Positions 28,176 to 37,197 of a stretch of DNA of 64,000 bases are shown here, one piece after another. Location of the stretch: positions 1 to 64,000 of the forward strand of contig JAIXWQ010000008.1 in NCBI GenBank assembly GCA_027491195.1, given 5' to 3'. Origin of the DNA: Cytophagaceae bacterium (GTDB lineage Bacteria > Bacteroidota > Bacteroidia > Cytophagales > Spirosomataceae). A program made the translations under genes and the position numbers. The notes under the pieces were generated by a model. It saw only the letters and a list, made by a program, of their open reading frames with translations. It made no database searches and was not told the DNA's origin. The number at the start of each line of letters is the position of its first letter. Position 1 is the stretch's first letter.

Positions 28176-30581
28176 TTAGAAGAATTTGAAATTATAGGTC
28201 AACGAAATAAATGGCGAAGCGAATACACTTAATTCATACGCCCTTAGACCATTTCTAGTCGATTTGAAGAAGACTGAATAGGGGTTTTGGCGACCATATA
28301 AATTATAAATGGTAAATACCCAGCTTCCCTCCCAACGTTGTTTTTTCATCGACGGGTTATTAATCGTCCAAGAGAAATCTAATCGGTGATAGTCTCGAAT
28401 GCGATCGTTATTTCGTTCTGCAAAGACAGGGAATTTTTTACCTCCAATCTCGTATGAACCAGAAGGTGAAGAGAAAGGACGTCCTGTATTATAAGCAAAG
28501 GTAAACGAGAAACTATGGTGAGTCGTCGGTTGAATATTCAGCATCATATTGAAGGTGTGCGGCTTGTCATAATTAGTGGCAAACCATTCCCCACCATTAA
28601 TGGATTGAATTTCAGGATAATCCCCGATCATTTGATTGAAGGCACGCGCATAGGTATAGGAAACCCAACCAGACACTTCCCCTTTCTTTTTTTGGACCAT
28701 CAACTCCATTCCATAAGCCTTGCTCTTACCTGTAATTAATTGCGTTTCAATCGTCGGGTTTAATTGCAAATTAGCTCCTGAAATAAAATCCAGAGTATTT
28801 CTTACGTCTCGGTAGTATGATTCAATTGAAGCCTCATAAACGTTTTCATTAAACGTTTTAAATAATCCCAAGGATAAGAAATCACTTTGCTGTGGTTTAA
28901 TGAAATTATCCGCTGTCTTCCAGCGAGAAGTAGGTAATGGAGTTGTATTATTCGATAATAATTGGAAGAATTGTTGTTGTCGATTATAGCCAAACTTCAT
29001 CGTCGTATTCTCCGCGAGTGAATACTTCATCGTAACACGCGGTTCGAATCCGCCATAAGAGGCCATCACCTCACCATCCGCATACGTGTTCTTCCGAAGA
29101 ATGGTATTCAAAGACGGCATTTGGCCTGGAGCATATACATTTTCTGTACCGGCTCCCATGCGGTAATAATGCGAATACCGTAAACCAGCCTGCAGTGTAA
29201 ATTTATCACTTAAGGTCCACTCATCATCTGCGAAAACAGCTAACTCGTAAGATTGCTCAAAAGGCAATTTGACAGTAGATACCCTTGAAACAACCCCTTC
29301 GTTCAATATACCAGGATTAATATCGTAGCGAGTAGCAGTTGCCCCAAAATTCATTTTGTGGCGTTCATTCGGCTGGTAATCAAAGCTTGCCGTCAAATTA
29401 CGGTACAAAATGGAGCTCTTCAGATCAATCGTATTTACAGAGTCAGGTGCAAATGTTTTTGTCGAATAATCTGTATAAGAACCACTCACCATCATATTTA
29501 ACTTGGGAGAAAAATAATGATTCCAATGACCTGAAAAATTGGTGTGTCCATAATTAAAAGAGGTTTGCTTCGCAATGACATTCTCAATGCTAAACAACGA
29601 ATCTACGCGATAGTAATCGTGACTTAGGTAAGAAGACAAGGAAATGGTGTTCTTCGTATTAGGACGGTAATAGATTTTTGTGGCTACATCAGAGAAGTTT
29701 GCTCTCAAGTTTTTCAAATAATCGGGCGCAAACCATTTGAACATAAAGTCATTCACCGATAATCGACCTGCTACTAAGACCGATAATTTCTCTTTAATCA
29801 AGGGAATTTCGGCCATCACGCGGTTTGAAATCAAACCAATACCTCCCTGCATTTTGAATTTATCAGTGTTCGGCTCAATCATCTTGATATCTAATACAGA
29901 GGCTGTTCTGCCGCCAAAACGAGAAGGAACCCCTCCTTTGTATAATTCTAAATCACGTATCGCATCGGAAGCGAAAACGGAGAATAAACCAAACATGTGC
30001 GTTGGGTTAAAAATAGGGGTATCATCGATGTAGATAAGGTTTTGGTCCACATTAGAACCGCGAATATTCAATCCATTCGCCCCTTCTCCCACAGAGGAAA
30101 CACCTGGAAGCGATTGCAAACTACGAATCACATCGACCTCGCCCATCATCGTAGGCAGCTTCTTAATCCCTTTTAAACTCAAGACCGTTACTCCCAAAGA
30201 AGGGGTTTGAATATCCCGCTTCGTCGCAGCACTGGAAACAATCACCTCTTCCAATTGCTTCGTGACATTATTTAGCTCTACATTCAGCTCCGTATTTGCT
30301 TTAATATACACTTTCGTCCGGTACGGATTATAGCCTACATAACTCACCTTGACCACCCATTCGCCGTAGGGCAAATAAACGCGGTAATTTCCCAGTGAAT
30401 CTGTGGTGACACCCGATTTTTTAAAATCGACCGATATGTCAGCTCCCCTTAAAGGCTCTCCGGTAGAGGCATCCAAAACTTTTCCAAAAATGGAAGGAAG
30501 GGAGGTCGTTTGTGCAATGCTTTGATGGGAAAGGACAAATAAAAGCCCTAGGCACAACACTCTGGGTAAGAGTTTGATCAT
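28176..30581 (-). CDS. TonB-dependent receptor with N-terminal carboxypeptidase-regulatory-like domain
   Basis: The ATG at 30581 gives a signal peptide (MIKLLPRVLCLGLLFVLSHQ) and about 801 residues. A CarboxypepD_reg-like domain (about 30-110, IFGKVLDASTGEPLRGADI) precedes the plug (about 125-240, LPTMMGEVDVIRSLQSLPGV, GLNIRGSNVDQNLIYIDD) and a 22-strand barrel ending in aromatic residues (LTYNFKFF). It imports a ligand across the outer membrane with TonB energy. The partner is the downstream DUF4249 lipoprotein, not SusD, so polysaccharide uptake by a Sus system is not implied. Confidence 0.93.
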   Translation of the reverse strand: MIKLLPRVLCLGLLFVLSHQSIAQTTSLPSIFGKVLDASTGEPLRGADISVDFKKSGVTTDSLGNYRVYLPYGEWVVKVSYVGYNPYRTKVYIKANTELNVELNNVTKQLEEVIVSSAATKRDIQTPSLGVTVLSLKGIKKLPTMMGEVDVIRSLQSLPGVSSVGEGANGLNIRGSNVDQNLIYIDDTPIFNPTHMFGLFSVFASDAIRDLELYKGGVPSRFGGRTASVLDIKMIEPNTDKFKMQGGIGLISNRVMAEIPLIKEKLSVLVAGRLSVNDFMFKWFAPDYLKNLRANFSDVATKIYYRPNTKNTISLSSYLSHDYYRVDSLFSIENVIAKQTSFNYGHTNFSGHWNHYFSPKLNMMVSGSYTDYSTKTFAPDSVNTIDLKSSILYRNLTASFDYQPNERHKMNFGATATRYDINPGILNEGVVSRVSTVKLPFEQSYELAVFADDEWTLSDKFTLQAGLRYSHYYRMGAGTENVYAPGQMPSLNTILRKNTYADGEVMASYGGFEPRVTMKYSLAENTTMKFGYNRQQQFFQLLSNNTTPLPTSRWKTADNFIKPQQSDFLSLGLFKTFNENVYEASIESYYRDVRNTLDFISGANLQLNPTIETQLITGKSKAYGMELMVQKKKGEVSGWVSYTYARAFNQMIGDYPEIQSINGGEWFATNYDKPHTFNMMLNIQPTTHHSFSFTFAYNTGRPFSSPSGSYEIGGKKFPVFAERNNDRIRDYHRLDFSWTINNPSMKKQRWEGSWVFTIYNLYGRQNPYSVFFKSTRNGLRAYELSVFASPFISLTYNFKFF

Positions 30582-30637
30582 AGAATATAGGTTAACAGAT
30601 GCAATTCTGTAAATAAACAAAAATTAAAGGAGAATCC

Positions 30638-31726
30638 TTACATGAGTAGCGACCACACCGCAGAAATTGCGACGAAAATCAGGGCAAAGGGGGTCAGCAC
30701 TTTCCAGCACAAATACATCAATTGATCGACTCGAAGGCGCGGCAGAGTCCATCTAATCCACATTTGGAGACCAATTAAAATATAGGACTTGAGCATGATC
30801 CAAAAGAAACCTAAAATAGTTGCAGATAACGTTCCGGGCTCTCCATTCGTCCAATCGGCTAATCTTATTGAACCCATATTAGGGAGCGGTGAATACCAAG
30901 AACCCCAGAATAAAATAACCCCAAGGACACTGACTAAAAGCATCATTCCGTATTCTGACAAGAACAATAAAGCCCAACGCATCCCGGCATATTCCGTGTG
31001 AAAACCTCCTACTAATTCAGATTCCGCCTCGGGTATATCAAATGGAGCTCTATTGGCTTCAGCTAATGAGGCAATAAAATAAATAAGGAATAAAAGAAAG
31101 AACAGCGGCATCCGAACCACATTCCAACTTAAGAAACCTCCCGCCTTGGTGACATCAATACCTATACTTTTCAATCCAAATAAATACTGGGTTTCCGTAG
31201 CGAATATTCCCTGTTGTATAGAGATATCTTGTAAATTCAGGGAACCAGAAATTAATACAACAGATAGGATGGTTAATCCCAAAGGTATCTCATACGAAAC
31301 TAATTGCGCCGCGGAACGAATGGCGCCTAGAAGAGAATACTTATTATTGGATGTCCATCCTGCTAATAAAATACCGAGGCTGTCTAGGGAAACAATACCG
31401 ATTAAGAGCATAATGCCCATTTCGGTTTGGCTTCCTTGTAAAAAAGCACCCGAACTTAAGGGAATCACAGAAAATGCCCCAAAAACAGATAAAAATATAA
31501 TCCACGGAGCAAATAAGAAAAGTCGTTTTTGAGCATCAGCAGGAACAATATCTTCCTTTTGAATCAACTTCAATAAATCTGCAAAAACTTGTAATAAACC
31601 CCATTTACCAACGTCCATAGGCCCTAATCGATCCTGCATAAAAGCAGATAGTTTTCTCTCCACATAAACGCCAATCACAACGTTTACGGTCAATAAAAGC
31701 AAACAAACGATCAGAGCGACCCACAT
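30638..31726 (-). CDS. nuoH: NADH-quinone oxidoreductase subunit H (NuoH)
   Basis: Membrane subunit of respiratory complex I at the quinone-binding junction. About eight or nine transmembrane helices in 362 residues; family blocks are YVERKLSAFMQDRLGP near the N-terminus and NRAPFDIPEAESELVGGFHTEY with the acidic quinone-channel residues. The other nuo genes are not in the window. Its ATG overlaps the upstream metZ stop by one base (TAATG), an unusual partner for a complex I gene. Confidence 0.93.
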   Translation of the reverse strand: MWVALIVCLLLLTVNVVIGVYVERKLSAFMQDRLGPMDVGKWGLLQVFADLLKLIQKEDIVPADAQKRLFLFAPWIIFLSVFGAFSVIPLSSGAFLQGSQTEMGIMLLIGIVSLDSLGILLAGWTSNNKYSLLGAIRSAAQLVSYEIPLGLTILSVVLISGSLNLQDISIQQGIFATETQYLFGLKSIGIDVTKAGGFLSWNVVRMPLFFLLFLIYFIASLAEANRAPFDIPEAESELVGGFHTEYAGMRWALLFLSEYGMMLLVSVLGVILFWGSWYSPLPNMGSIRLADWTNGEPGTLSATILGFFWIMLKSYILIGLQMWIRWTLPRLRVDQLMYLCWKVLTPFALIFVAISAVWSLLM

Positions 31727-32892
31727 TAGCTAATTTGATTAAGGGCTTGTAGGAAATCCGCTTTTAAATCTTCAATCGATTCTAAACCCACTGCCACCCG
31801 AACTAAACCATGTGTAATTCCTAAAGAAACCTTCTCTTCTGCAGCGATTTTAGCATGAGTTGTTGAAGCTGGATGGGTCATAATCGTTCTAGAATCTCCT
31901 AGATTTGGTGAAATCGAAGCTATTTTCAAGAGTTTACTAAAAGCTACCACCTTTTCAAATCCCCCTTTTATGTCTAGCGTTAAGATACCCCCACCGTATT
32001 TCATTTGGCGTTTGGCTAATTCATATTGAGGATGGGATTTTAAAAATGGGTATTTGACGTTAATTAAGGCCTTATGTCCCTCTAATGTTTCCGCTAAAGC
32101 CATCGCATTCTCTGAATGCTTTTGCATTCTTAAGTCTAATAATTCCAAACTTTTAGAAAGCACCCAGGCATTAAATGGCGATAAAGAAGGTCCAGTATGG
32201 CGCGCAAAGAAACGAATTTCATCGATATACACTTTCTTTCCGCAGATCACACCACCTAAAACACGGCCCTGGCCGTCAATATATTTCGTCGCTGAGTGAA
32301 TCACTAAATCTGCCCCTAAATCCAAAGGAGTTTGTAAAATAGGCGTCGCAAAACAGTTATCAACGGCTAAAATGATATCCTTGCCTTCTTTTAATGCGGC
32401 TAATGCCGGTAAGTCAATCAGCTCTAAACCTGGATTCGAAGGGGATTCACAGAATAAAAACTTCGTATTAGGTTTGATAGCTTCTTTCCAGGCATTAATG
32501 TCAGCGCCCGGAACAAAGGTGCATTCGATACCCCATTTAGCCGTAATCTTCGTCAAAATCTGTATACAAGATCCAAACAATGCATTCGATGCAACCACGT
32601 GATCACCTGCTTTCAACAAACCAGCCATCGAAGCGAAAATAGCCGCCATTCCCGTGGAAAAGGCTATTCCATCCTCTGCATTTTCCAGCATATTCATCTT
32701 TTCTACGAATTCATCCACATTCGGATTCATGTAGCGAGAATAAATATTGCCTGCCATCTCTTCCGCGAATATCGCGCGACCTTGCTCTGCATCATCGAAT
32801 GTAAAGCTAGAAGTCAGATATAAAGGGACTGAATGCTCTCTATTTTGAGATCTTTCGGCCTGAATGCGGATGGCTTTTGTCTGTTTTTGCAT
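31726..32892 (-). CDS. metZ: O-succinylhomoserine sulfhydrylase (MetZ-type trans-sulfuration enzyme)
   Basis: PLP enzyme of the Cys/Met metabolism family making homocysteine from activated homoserine and sulfide. Visible: SRYMNPNVDEFVEKM, STGMAAIFASM, the PLP lysine in HSATKYIDGQGRVLGG (a form typical of MetZ), and the C-terminal LVRVAVGLESIEDLKADF. Length 388 from the ATG at 32892; a TTG three codons earlier is possible. Cystathionine gamma-synthase or O-acetylhomoserine sulfhydrylase activity cannot be excluded. No SAM riboswitch that I can recognise lies upstream. Confidence 0.87.
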   Translation of the reverse strand: MQKQTKAIRIQAERSQNREHSVPLYLTSSFTFDDAEQGRAIFAEEMAGNIYSRYMNPNVDEFVEKMNMLENAEDGIAFSTGMAAIFASMAGLLKAGDHVVASNALFGSCIQILTKITAKWGIECTFVPGADINAWKEAIKPNTKFLFCESPSNPGLELIDLPALAALKEGKDIILAVDNCFATPILQTPLDLGADLVIHSATKYIDGQGRVLGGVICGKKVYIDEIRFFARHTGPSLSPFNAWVLSKSLELLDLRMQKHSENAMALAETLEGHKALINVKYPFLKSHPQYELAKRQMKYGGGILTLDIKGGFEKVVAFSKLLKIASISPNLGDSRTIMTHPASTTHAKIAAEEKVSLGITHGLVRVAVGLESIEDLKADFLQALNQIS

Positions 32893-33060
32893 AGTAATCA
32901 ATTATTAATCTACAAAAATAATAGAATACTTAGTAAATACGGCTTCCCTTTCGGACTATTTTCCTGCCCTGATTTCACCCCCTAACAAAACTAAATAATT
33001 TTAAGATAAATGAGTAAATTTCGAAGATAAGAGCCTTGTAAATAAAACTTATATCATACT

Positions 33061-34428
33061 ATGAAAAAACTAATACTACCCTTTTTAGGCCTCTTTTTAG
33101 CAATTGGATCATTCCAGGCGCAGGCACAAAAATGGACTAACTTGTTCGATGGAAAATCCTTCAAGGGTTTCAAACAATTAAATGGACAAGCAAAATACGA
33201 AGTGAAAGATGGCGTCATGGTGGGAACTACCGTTGCGAATACCCCAAACTCTTTCATGGCTACCGAACAGGAATATGGGGATTTCATCCTGGAGTTCGAC
33301 GTAAAAGTAGATAACAAAATGAATTCAGGCGTTCAATTCAGAAGCCTCTCCATCCCAGAATACCAAAATGGCCGCGTACATGGCTATCAAGCTGAAATCG
33401 ATCCTTCTCCACGTGGATGGTCAGGGGGAATATACGATGAATCGAGACGTGGTTGGTTATCCCAAAACGAACTAAAGCCAGAGGCGAAGAAAGCCTTCAA
33501 ATTAGGCGATGTTTGGAATCACTACCGCATTGAAGCTATCGGAAGCACGATCCGCACGTGGATTAACTACATTCCTGTGACGTATTTAGTGGATGATATG
33601 ACCGCTAAAGGCTTCATTGCCTTCCAAGTTCATGCGATTTATGCGGACATGAAACCGGGCATGCAAGTGATGTGGAAAAACATCCGTATTCAAACGGGAA
33701 AAGATATGCAACCTCGTCCTTTGGACAAAAACGTAGTCGTAGACAACTACCTATTAAACCATGTTTCTCCACTCGAGAAAGAGCAAGGATTCCGCTTGTT
33801 ATTTAATGGAAAAGATTTAACAGGTTTCCGTTCAGCCTTCAAAACAACGGCTCCTCCATCGGTGTGGACAGTGGAAGACGGAACTTTACACGTGAACAGC
33901 TCAGGTGGTAAAGAATCAGGAAATGGTGGTGACATCTTAACCAATGACAAATTCTCTGCCTTCGAATTAACTTTCGATTTTAAATTAACGGAGGGCGCTA
34001 ATTCAGGCGTGAAATATTTCGTGAACGAGTCTTATAACTCTGGTATGTCGGCCATTGGTTTAGAATACCAAGTGTTAGATGACGCCAAGCACCCAGATGC
34101 GAAATTAGGCACAGTAGGTAACAGAACATTAGCGAGTTTATACGATATTATCCCGTCTAATAAGATTGATGGCCGTTTCCAAAAGAAAATTGGGGAATGG
34201 AATCAAGGACGCATTATTGTGTATCCAAACAATATCGTTCAACACTGGCTAAATGGCTTTAAAGTAGTCGAATACGAGCGTAAGAGCAATATTTTCAAAG
34301 TATTAGTGGCTCACAGCAAGCATAAAGTTTGGGATGGTTTTGGGGCACAAGATTCAGGACCTATCTTATTCCAAGAGCACGGGGATTCCGTATTCTATAA
34401 AAACATCAAAATCAGAGAAATTAACTAA
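33061..34428 (+). CDS. Secreted protein with two DUF1080 (3-keto-disaccharide hydrolase) domains
   Basis: Signal peptide to about residue 22 (SFQAQA-QKW), then two copies of the DUF1080 concanavalin-like fold, about 24-225 (WTNLFDGKSFKGF to WKNIRIQ) and 240-455 (FRLLFNGKDLTGFRS to FYKNIKIRE). The Pfam family includes hydrolases that cleave 3-keto-glycosides. The next gene, nine bases on, is a Gfo/Idh/MocA oxidoreductase of the kind that produces or reduces 3-keto sugars, so a periplasmic oxidation-and-hydrolysis pathway is likely. Tandem DUF1080 domains may combine a catalytic and a binding copy. Confidence 0.88.
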   Translation: MKKLILPFLGLFLAIGSFQAQAQKWTNLFDGKSFKGFKQLNGQAKYEVKDGVMVGTTVANTPNSFMATEQEYGDFILEFDVKVDNKMNSGVQFRSLSIPEYQNGRVHGYQAEIDPSPRGWSGGIYDESRRGWLSQNELKPEAKKAFKLGDVWNHYRIEAIGSTIRTWINYIPVTYLVDDMTAKGFIAFQVHAIYADMKPGMQVMWKNIRIQTGKDMQPRPLDKNVVVDNYLLNHVSPLEKEQGFRLLFNGKDLTGFRSAFKTTAPPSVWTVEDGTLHVNSSGGKESGNGGDILTNDKFSAFELTFDFKLTEGANSGVKYFVNESYNSGMSAIGLEYQVLDDAKHPDAKLGTVGNRTLASLYDIIPSNKIDGRFQKKIGEWNQGRIIVYPNNIVQHWLNGFKVVEYERKSNIFKVLVAHSKHKVWDGFGAQDSGPILFQEHGDSVFYKNIKIREIN

Positions 34429-34436
34429 ACCAACCT

Positions 34437-35762
34437 ATGGAAAGAAGAGAATTTTTACACAAAGGTGCCCTAGCTTCTCTAGGTACTTTAGCATTTAGCC
34501 CAAAATCGTATAGCAAGATTCTTGGCGCAAACGACCGTGTTCGCGTAGCCTGTGTCGGTTTTTCAGATCGCCACCGTGCCTCACACGTGCCGCCATTTAA
34601 GGCATTAGCGAAAGGAATGAATTTTGAAATGGTTGCCCTTTCTGATCTATGGAATCGCCGTAGAGACGAGGGTAAGGCCTTTTTAGAAAAAGAATTAGGA
34701 GGAAATATCCAAACCTACAGAAACAATGAAGAATTGTATTCTGCTAAAGGAATCGATGCTGTTTTCATCTCTACAGCTGACTTCCAACACGCTTTACACA
34801 CCATCGAGGCTGTAAAAGCGGGTTGTGATACCTACACGGAGAAGCCATTAGCTGAAACGATGGAAGATAACCGTGCTGTATTAAAAGCGGTGAAGGATTC
34901 TGGTAAAATCGTTCAAATCGGTTCACAACGTCGTTCAGGTGAGAACTATTGGGCAGCGGATGAATTTATCAAGTCGGGTAAATTTGGCGATATCAAAATG
35001 GTGGAATTAATGTGGAACGTGAATCAACCAGGTCGCTGGAGACGTCCTGAATTAACAAGCATCTTAAAAGAATCAGATATCGATTGGAAGCGTTTCTTAA
35101 TGAACCGTCCCGCAGACAAATTTGATCCACGTAAATACCTAGAATACCGTTTATTCTGGCCTTATTCATCCGGAATCCCAGGACAATGGATGTCTCACCA
35201 AATCGATACCGTTCACTGGTTCTCAGGCCTTTCTCACCCTAATTCAGTGGTGGCAAACGGTGGTATCTACCAATGGAACGATGGTCGCGTAAACGCAGAT
35301 ACGATGACGGTTGTATTTGATTATGGCCAAGGGAACAAAGGTTTCCAAGTTCAATTTACATCCCGCTTCTCTAACTCAGCGGGTGGAACTAAAGAAATTT
35401 ACTACTCAAATGGGGGTGAATTAAACTTAGACACCAACACGATCTCTCCTAACGGGGGTCTTCGTGAGCGCGAAGCAAAAGCAATGGGCTTACAAGCGAA
35501 CTTACTACCTACGATGAAAATCGAAGGAGCTAAAGTAGCAACTGACGCTGACACAGGTGGAGATGTTTTAACTTTCAACCACGTGAAAAACTGGATGGAA
35601 TGTGTTCGTTCTCGAAAAAAGCCTAACGCTCCTATCGAGGCTGGTTACCAACACTCGATCGCAACAATTATGTCGAATGCGGCTTACCGCACGGGACAAC
35701 GCGTCACTTTCGATGAGAAAACGCAAGAAGTGATGGCGGGTGATAAGGTGTTTAAGTACTAG
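34437..35762 (+). CDS. Exported Gfo/Idh/MocA-family oxidoreductase
   Basis: The N-terminus MERREFLHKGALASLGTLAF is twin-arginine-like (RREFL), so the enzyme is probably exported folded with its NAD(P) cofactor. The Rossmann domain (about 33-160) contains VRVACVGFSDR and the EKP motif in DTYTEKPLAETM; the C-terminal alpha/beta domain carries WMSHQIDTVHWF. It likely interconverts sugars and 3-keto sugars as partner of the DUF1080 hydrolase just upstream. Its TAG stop is followed at once by a 17-unit heptanucleotide array. Confidence 0.87.
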   Translation: MERREFLHKGALASLGTLAFSPKSYSKILGANDRVRVACVGFSDRHRASHVPPFKALAKGMNFEMVALSDLWNRRRDEGKAFLEKELGGNIQTYRNNEELYSAKGIDAVFISTADFQHALHTIEAVKAGCDTYTEKPLAETMEDNRAVLKAVKDSGKIVQIGSQRRSGENYWAADEFIKSGKFGDIKMVELMWNVNQPGRWRRPELTSILKESDIDWKRFLMNRPADKFDPRKYLEYRLFWPYSSGIPGQWMSHQIDTVHWFSGLSHPNSVVANGGIYQWNDGRVNADTMTVVFDYGQGNKGFQVQFTSRFSNSAGGTKEIYYSNGGELNLDTNTISPNGGLREREAKAMGLQANLLPTMKIEGAKVATDADTGGDVLTFNHVKNWMECVRSRKKPNAPIEAGYQHSIATIMSNAAYRTGQRVTFDEKTQEVMAGDKVFKY

Positions 35763-36083
35763 ACAGTGGTCAGTGGTCAGTGGACAGTGGTCAGTATCCG
35801 GTAGCCAGTAATCGGTAGTCGGTTGTCCGGAGTATAGAGTATAGATAAGAGAGTATAGAGTAGAGATTAAAGAGTAATGATAATTTCAAAATGGGGGCGC
35901 AAGCCCCTTTTTTGTTTATCAGAGTGGAGTGTTAAAGGGAAAAAATAAAGCATAAAGCACAAAGAATAAAGTTGGAATCAAAATGGAGGTGAAAGCCACC
36001 ATTTTGATGTTTTATGCTATTTTTAGTTCCTACAACTTGAATACTGGTTTTATTCTTTGTGCTTTATGCTTTATGCTTTAATA
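35763..36083. repeat. Composite heptanucleotide element, locus C
   Basis: Fills most of a 359-bp intergenic space. 35763-35881 is 17 consecutive 7-bp units in one register that change from ACAGTGG and TCAGTGG through TCGGTAG to TATAGAG and TAAAGAG. A terminator follows at 35891-35914. Units 35945-35972 (ATAAAGC type), a palindromic core at 35977-36008 (ATCAAAATGG paired with CCATTTTGAT) and inverse units 36049-36083 complete it. Bases 35946-35970 are a perfect 25-nt reverse complement of 36049-36073. Confidence 0.9.
35891..35914 (+). terminator. Rho-independent terminator downstream of the Gfo/Idh/MocA gene
   Basis: GGGGC-GCAA-GCCCC (35894-35907) followed by six T. It lies inside the locus C repeat element. 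Confidence 0.88.
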
Positions 36084-36121
36084 AGATTTAGTAAATTGCA
36101 GTACAATAGATTAATACTTCC

Positions 36122-36892
36122 ATGGCGATCATTTCAACTAAATCAAAAAAGGACTTCTACCTGCACGTAGCGATTTTAGTGACGTTGTTTTTAGTACTCT
36201 TCTTTGGTTTCTTTTTCGTCTATTTACCTTGGAGCACGCACCACGGCGAAACTATAAAAGTTCCTAATTTGAAAGGAATGTCGATGGATAAGATGGAAGA
36301 GGCTGTGGATGCAAATAACTTAGAATACGAAATATCGGATTGCACTTTTGTGGCTGATAAGCCGCCATTGACCATTTTATCGCAGTATCCATTGCCCAAT
36401 GCATTAGTGAAGTCCGGTCGTAAAATCTACATTACGATTAATTCAGAAACCCCTCCTACGATTCGAATGCCTAATTTAATTGGCCTTTCCGTGCGTAGTG
36501 CGGAGCAGCAATTAGTGATTGCAGGGTTAAAGAAAGGGATTGTGCACCAAGTAAATGATCCGCGATTGAAAGAGGTGATTGATATGCAGGCTTTGGGACG
36601 TAAAATAACGGCTGGAAGTAGTATTCCGAAGGGAACTGAGGTCGATTTGTATATCGGAAATGGAACGGCGGATGCGGAGATTGAATTGCCTGATTTGATT
36701 GGAAAGCCCTTAGATGAGGTGTCGATCATCTTAGCGGGAATGAATTTGAAATTAGGCAAAGTGACCTATGAGGCTAATAGCGATTTAGAGGCAGGAACTG
36801 TATTCAAACAAACGTGTGCGACGTGCGATGGAACGAGTATTCATCCGGGTGATTCGATTGATGTTTGGGTGGTAGGTGACGGAAATAATTAA
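36122..36892 (+). CDS. PASTA-domain membrane protein
   Basis: A short cytosolic N-terminus, one transmembrane helix (about 17-38, ILVTLFLVLFFGFFFVYL) and three extracytoplasmic PASTA repeats (about 45-105, 110-178 and 182-254), each with a P-L/N-L-x-G-x-S or PDLIGKPLDEV start. PASTA domains bind peptidoglycan or beta-lactam-like ligands; here there is no kinase or transpeptidase domain attached. A C-x-x-C pair (TCATCDG) occurs in the third repeat. It begins a cluster with two rhodanese genes. Confidence 0.85.
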   Translation: MAIISTKSKKDFYLHVAILVTLFLVLFFGFFFVYLPWSTHHGETIKVPNLKGMSMDKMEEAVDANNLEYEISDCTFVADKPPLTILSQYPLPNALVKSGRKIYITINSETPPTIRMPNLIGLSVRSAEQQLVIAGLKKGIVHQVNDPRLKEVIDMQALGRKITAGSSIPKGTEVDLYIGNGTADAEIELPDLIGKPLDEVSIILAGMNLKLGKVTYEANSDLEAGTVFKQTCATCDGTSIHPGDSIDVWVVGDGNN

Positions 36893-36896
36893 TACG

Positions 36897-37196
36897 ATGG
36901 ATATAACAATTGAAGAATTAAAAGAACGCTTAGATAAAGGCGAAAAATTGAACTTGTACGACGTGCGCGAAGAATACGAATTCGATGAATTCAATATTGG
37001 TGCGATTTTGATCCCATTGGGTGAATTGCCAGATCGTTTGGATGAGATAGCTCATTTGAAAAATGAGGAGATTTTGATTCACTGCCGTTCTGGTGCACGT
37101 TCTGGTCGTGCTGCAGCCTATTTAACGGCTGAAGGCTATACGAATGTCCGCAATGTATTAGGCGGCATGATGGCGTGGCAAGCGGCAGGTTACTAA
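36897..37196 (+). CDS. Rhodanese-like protein
   Basis: A single rhodanese domain of 99 residues from the ATG at 36897, four bases after the PASTA stop; an overlapping upstream ATG at 36876 would add seven unconserved residues. The persulfide-carrying cysteine lies in the loop LIHCRSGARSGRA, a normal six-residue active-site loop. YDVREEYEFDEFNIGAILIPLGEL and NVLGGMMAWQAAG are the other family blocks. A sulfur-transfer role is likely, acceptor unknown. Confidence 0.88.
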   Translation: MDITIEELKERLDKGEKLNLYDVREEYEFDEFNIGAILIPLGELPDRLDEIAHLKNEEILIHCRSGARSGRAAAYLTAEGYTNVRNVLGGMMAWQAAGY

Positions 37197-37197
37197 G

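Noticed and set aside
29041-29051. GGTTCGAATCC, identical to a tRNA T-arm core
   Set aside because: It lies inside the TonB-dependent receptor coding sequence, and no acceptor stem, anticodon arm or D arm can be built around it.
28176-30581. SusC/SusD-type polysaccharide utilisation locus
   Set aside because: The receptor's partner is a DUF4249 lipoprotein, no SusD-like gene or glycoside hydrolase is adjacent.
31146-31532. 128-codon open frame opposite nuoH
   Set aside because: Mirror frame of a hydrophobic membrane protein gene; no independent start context or family resemblance.
35763-35881. Possible CRISPR array
   Set aside because: Units are 7 bp, contiguous and degenerate; there are no spacers of constant length and no cas genes.
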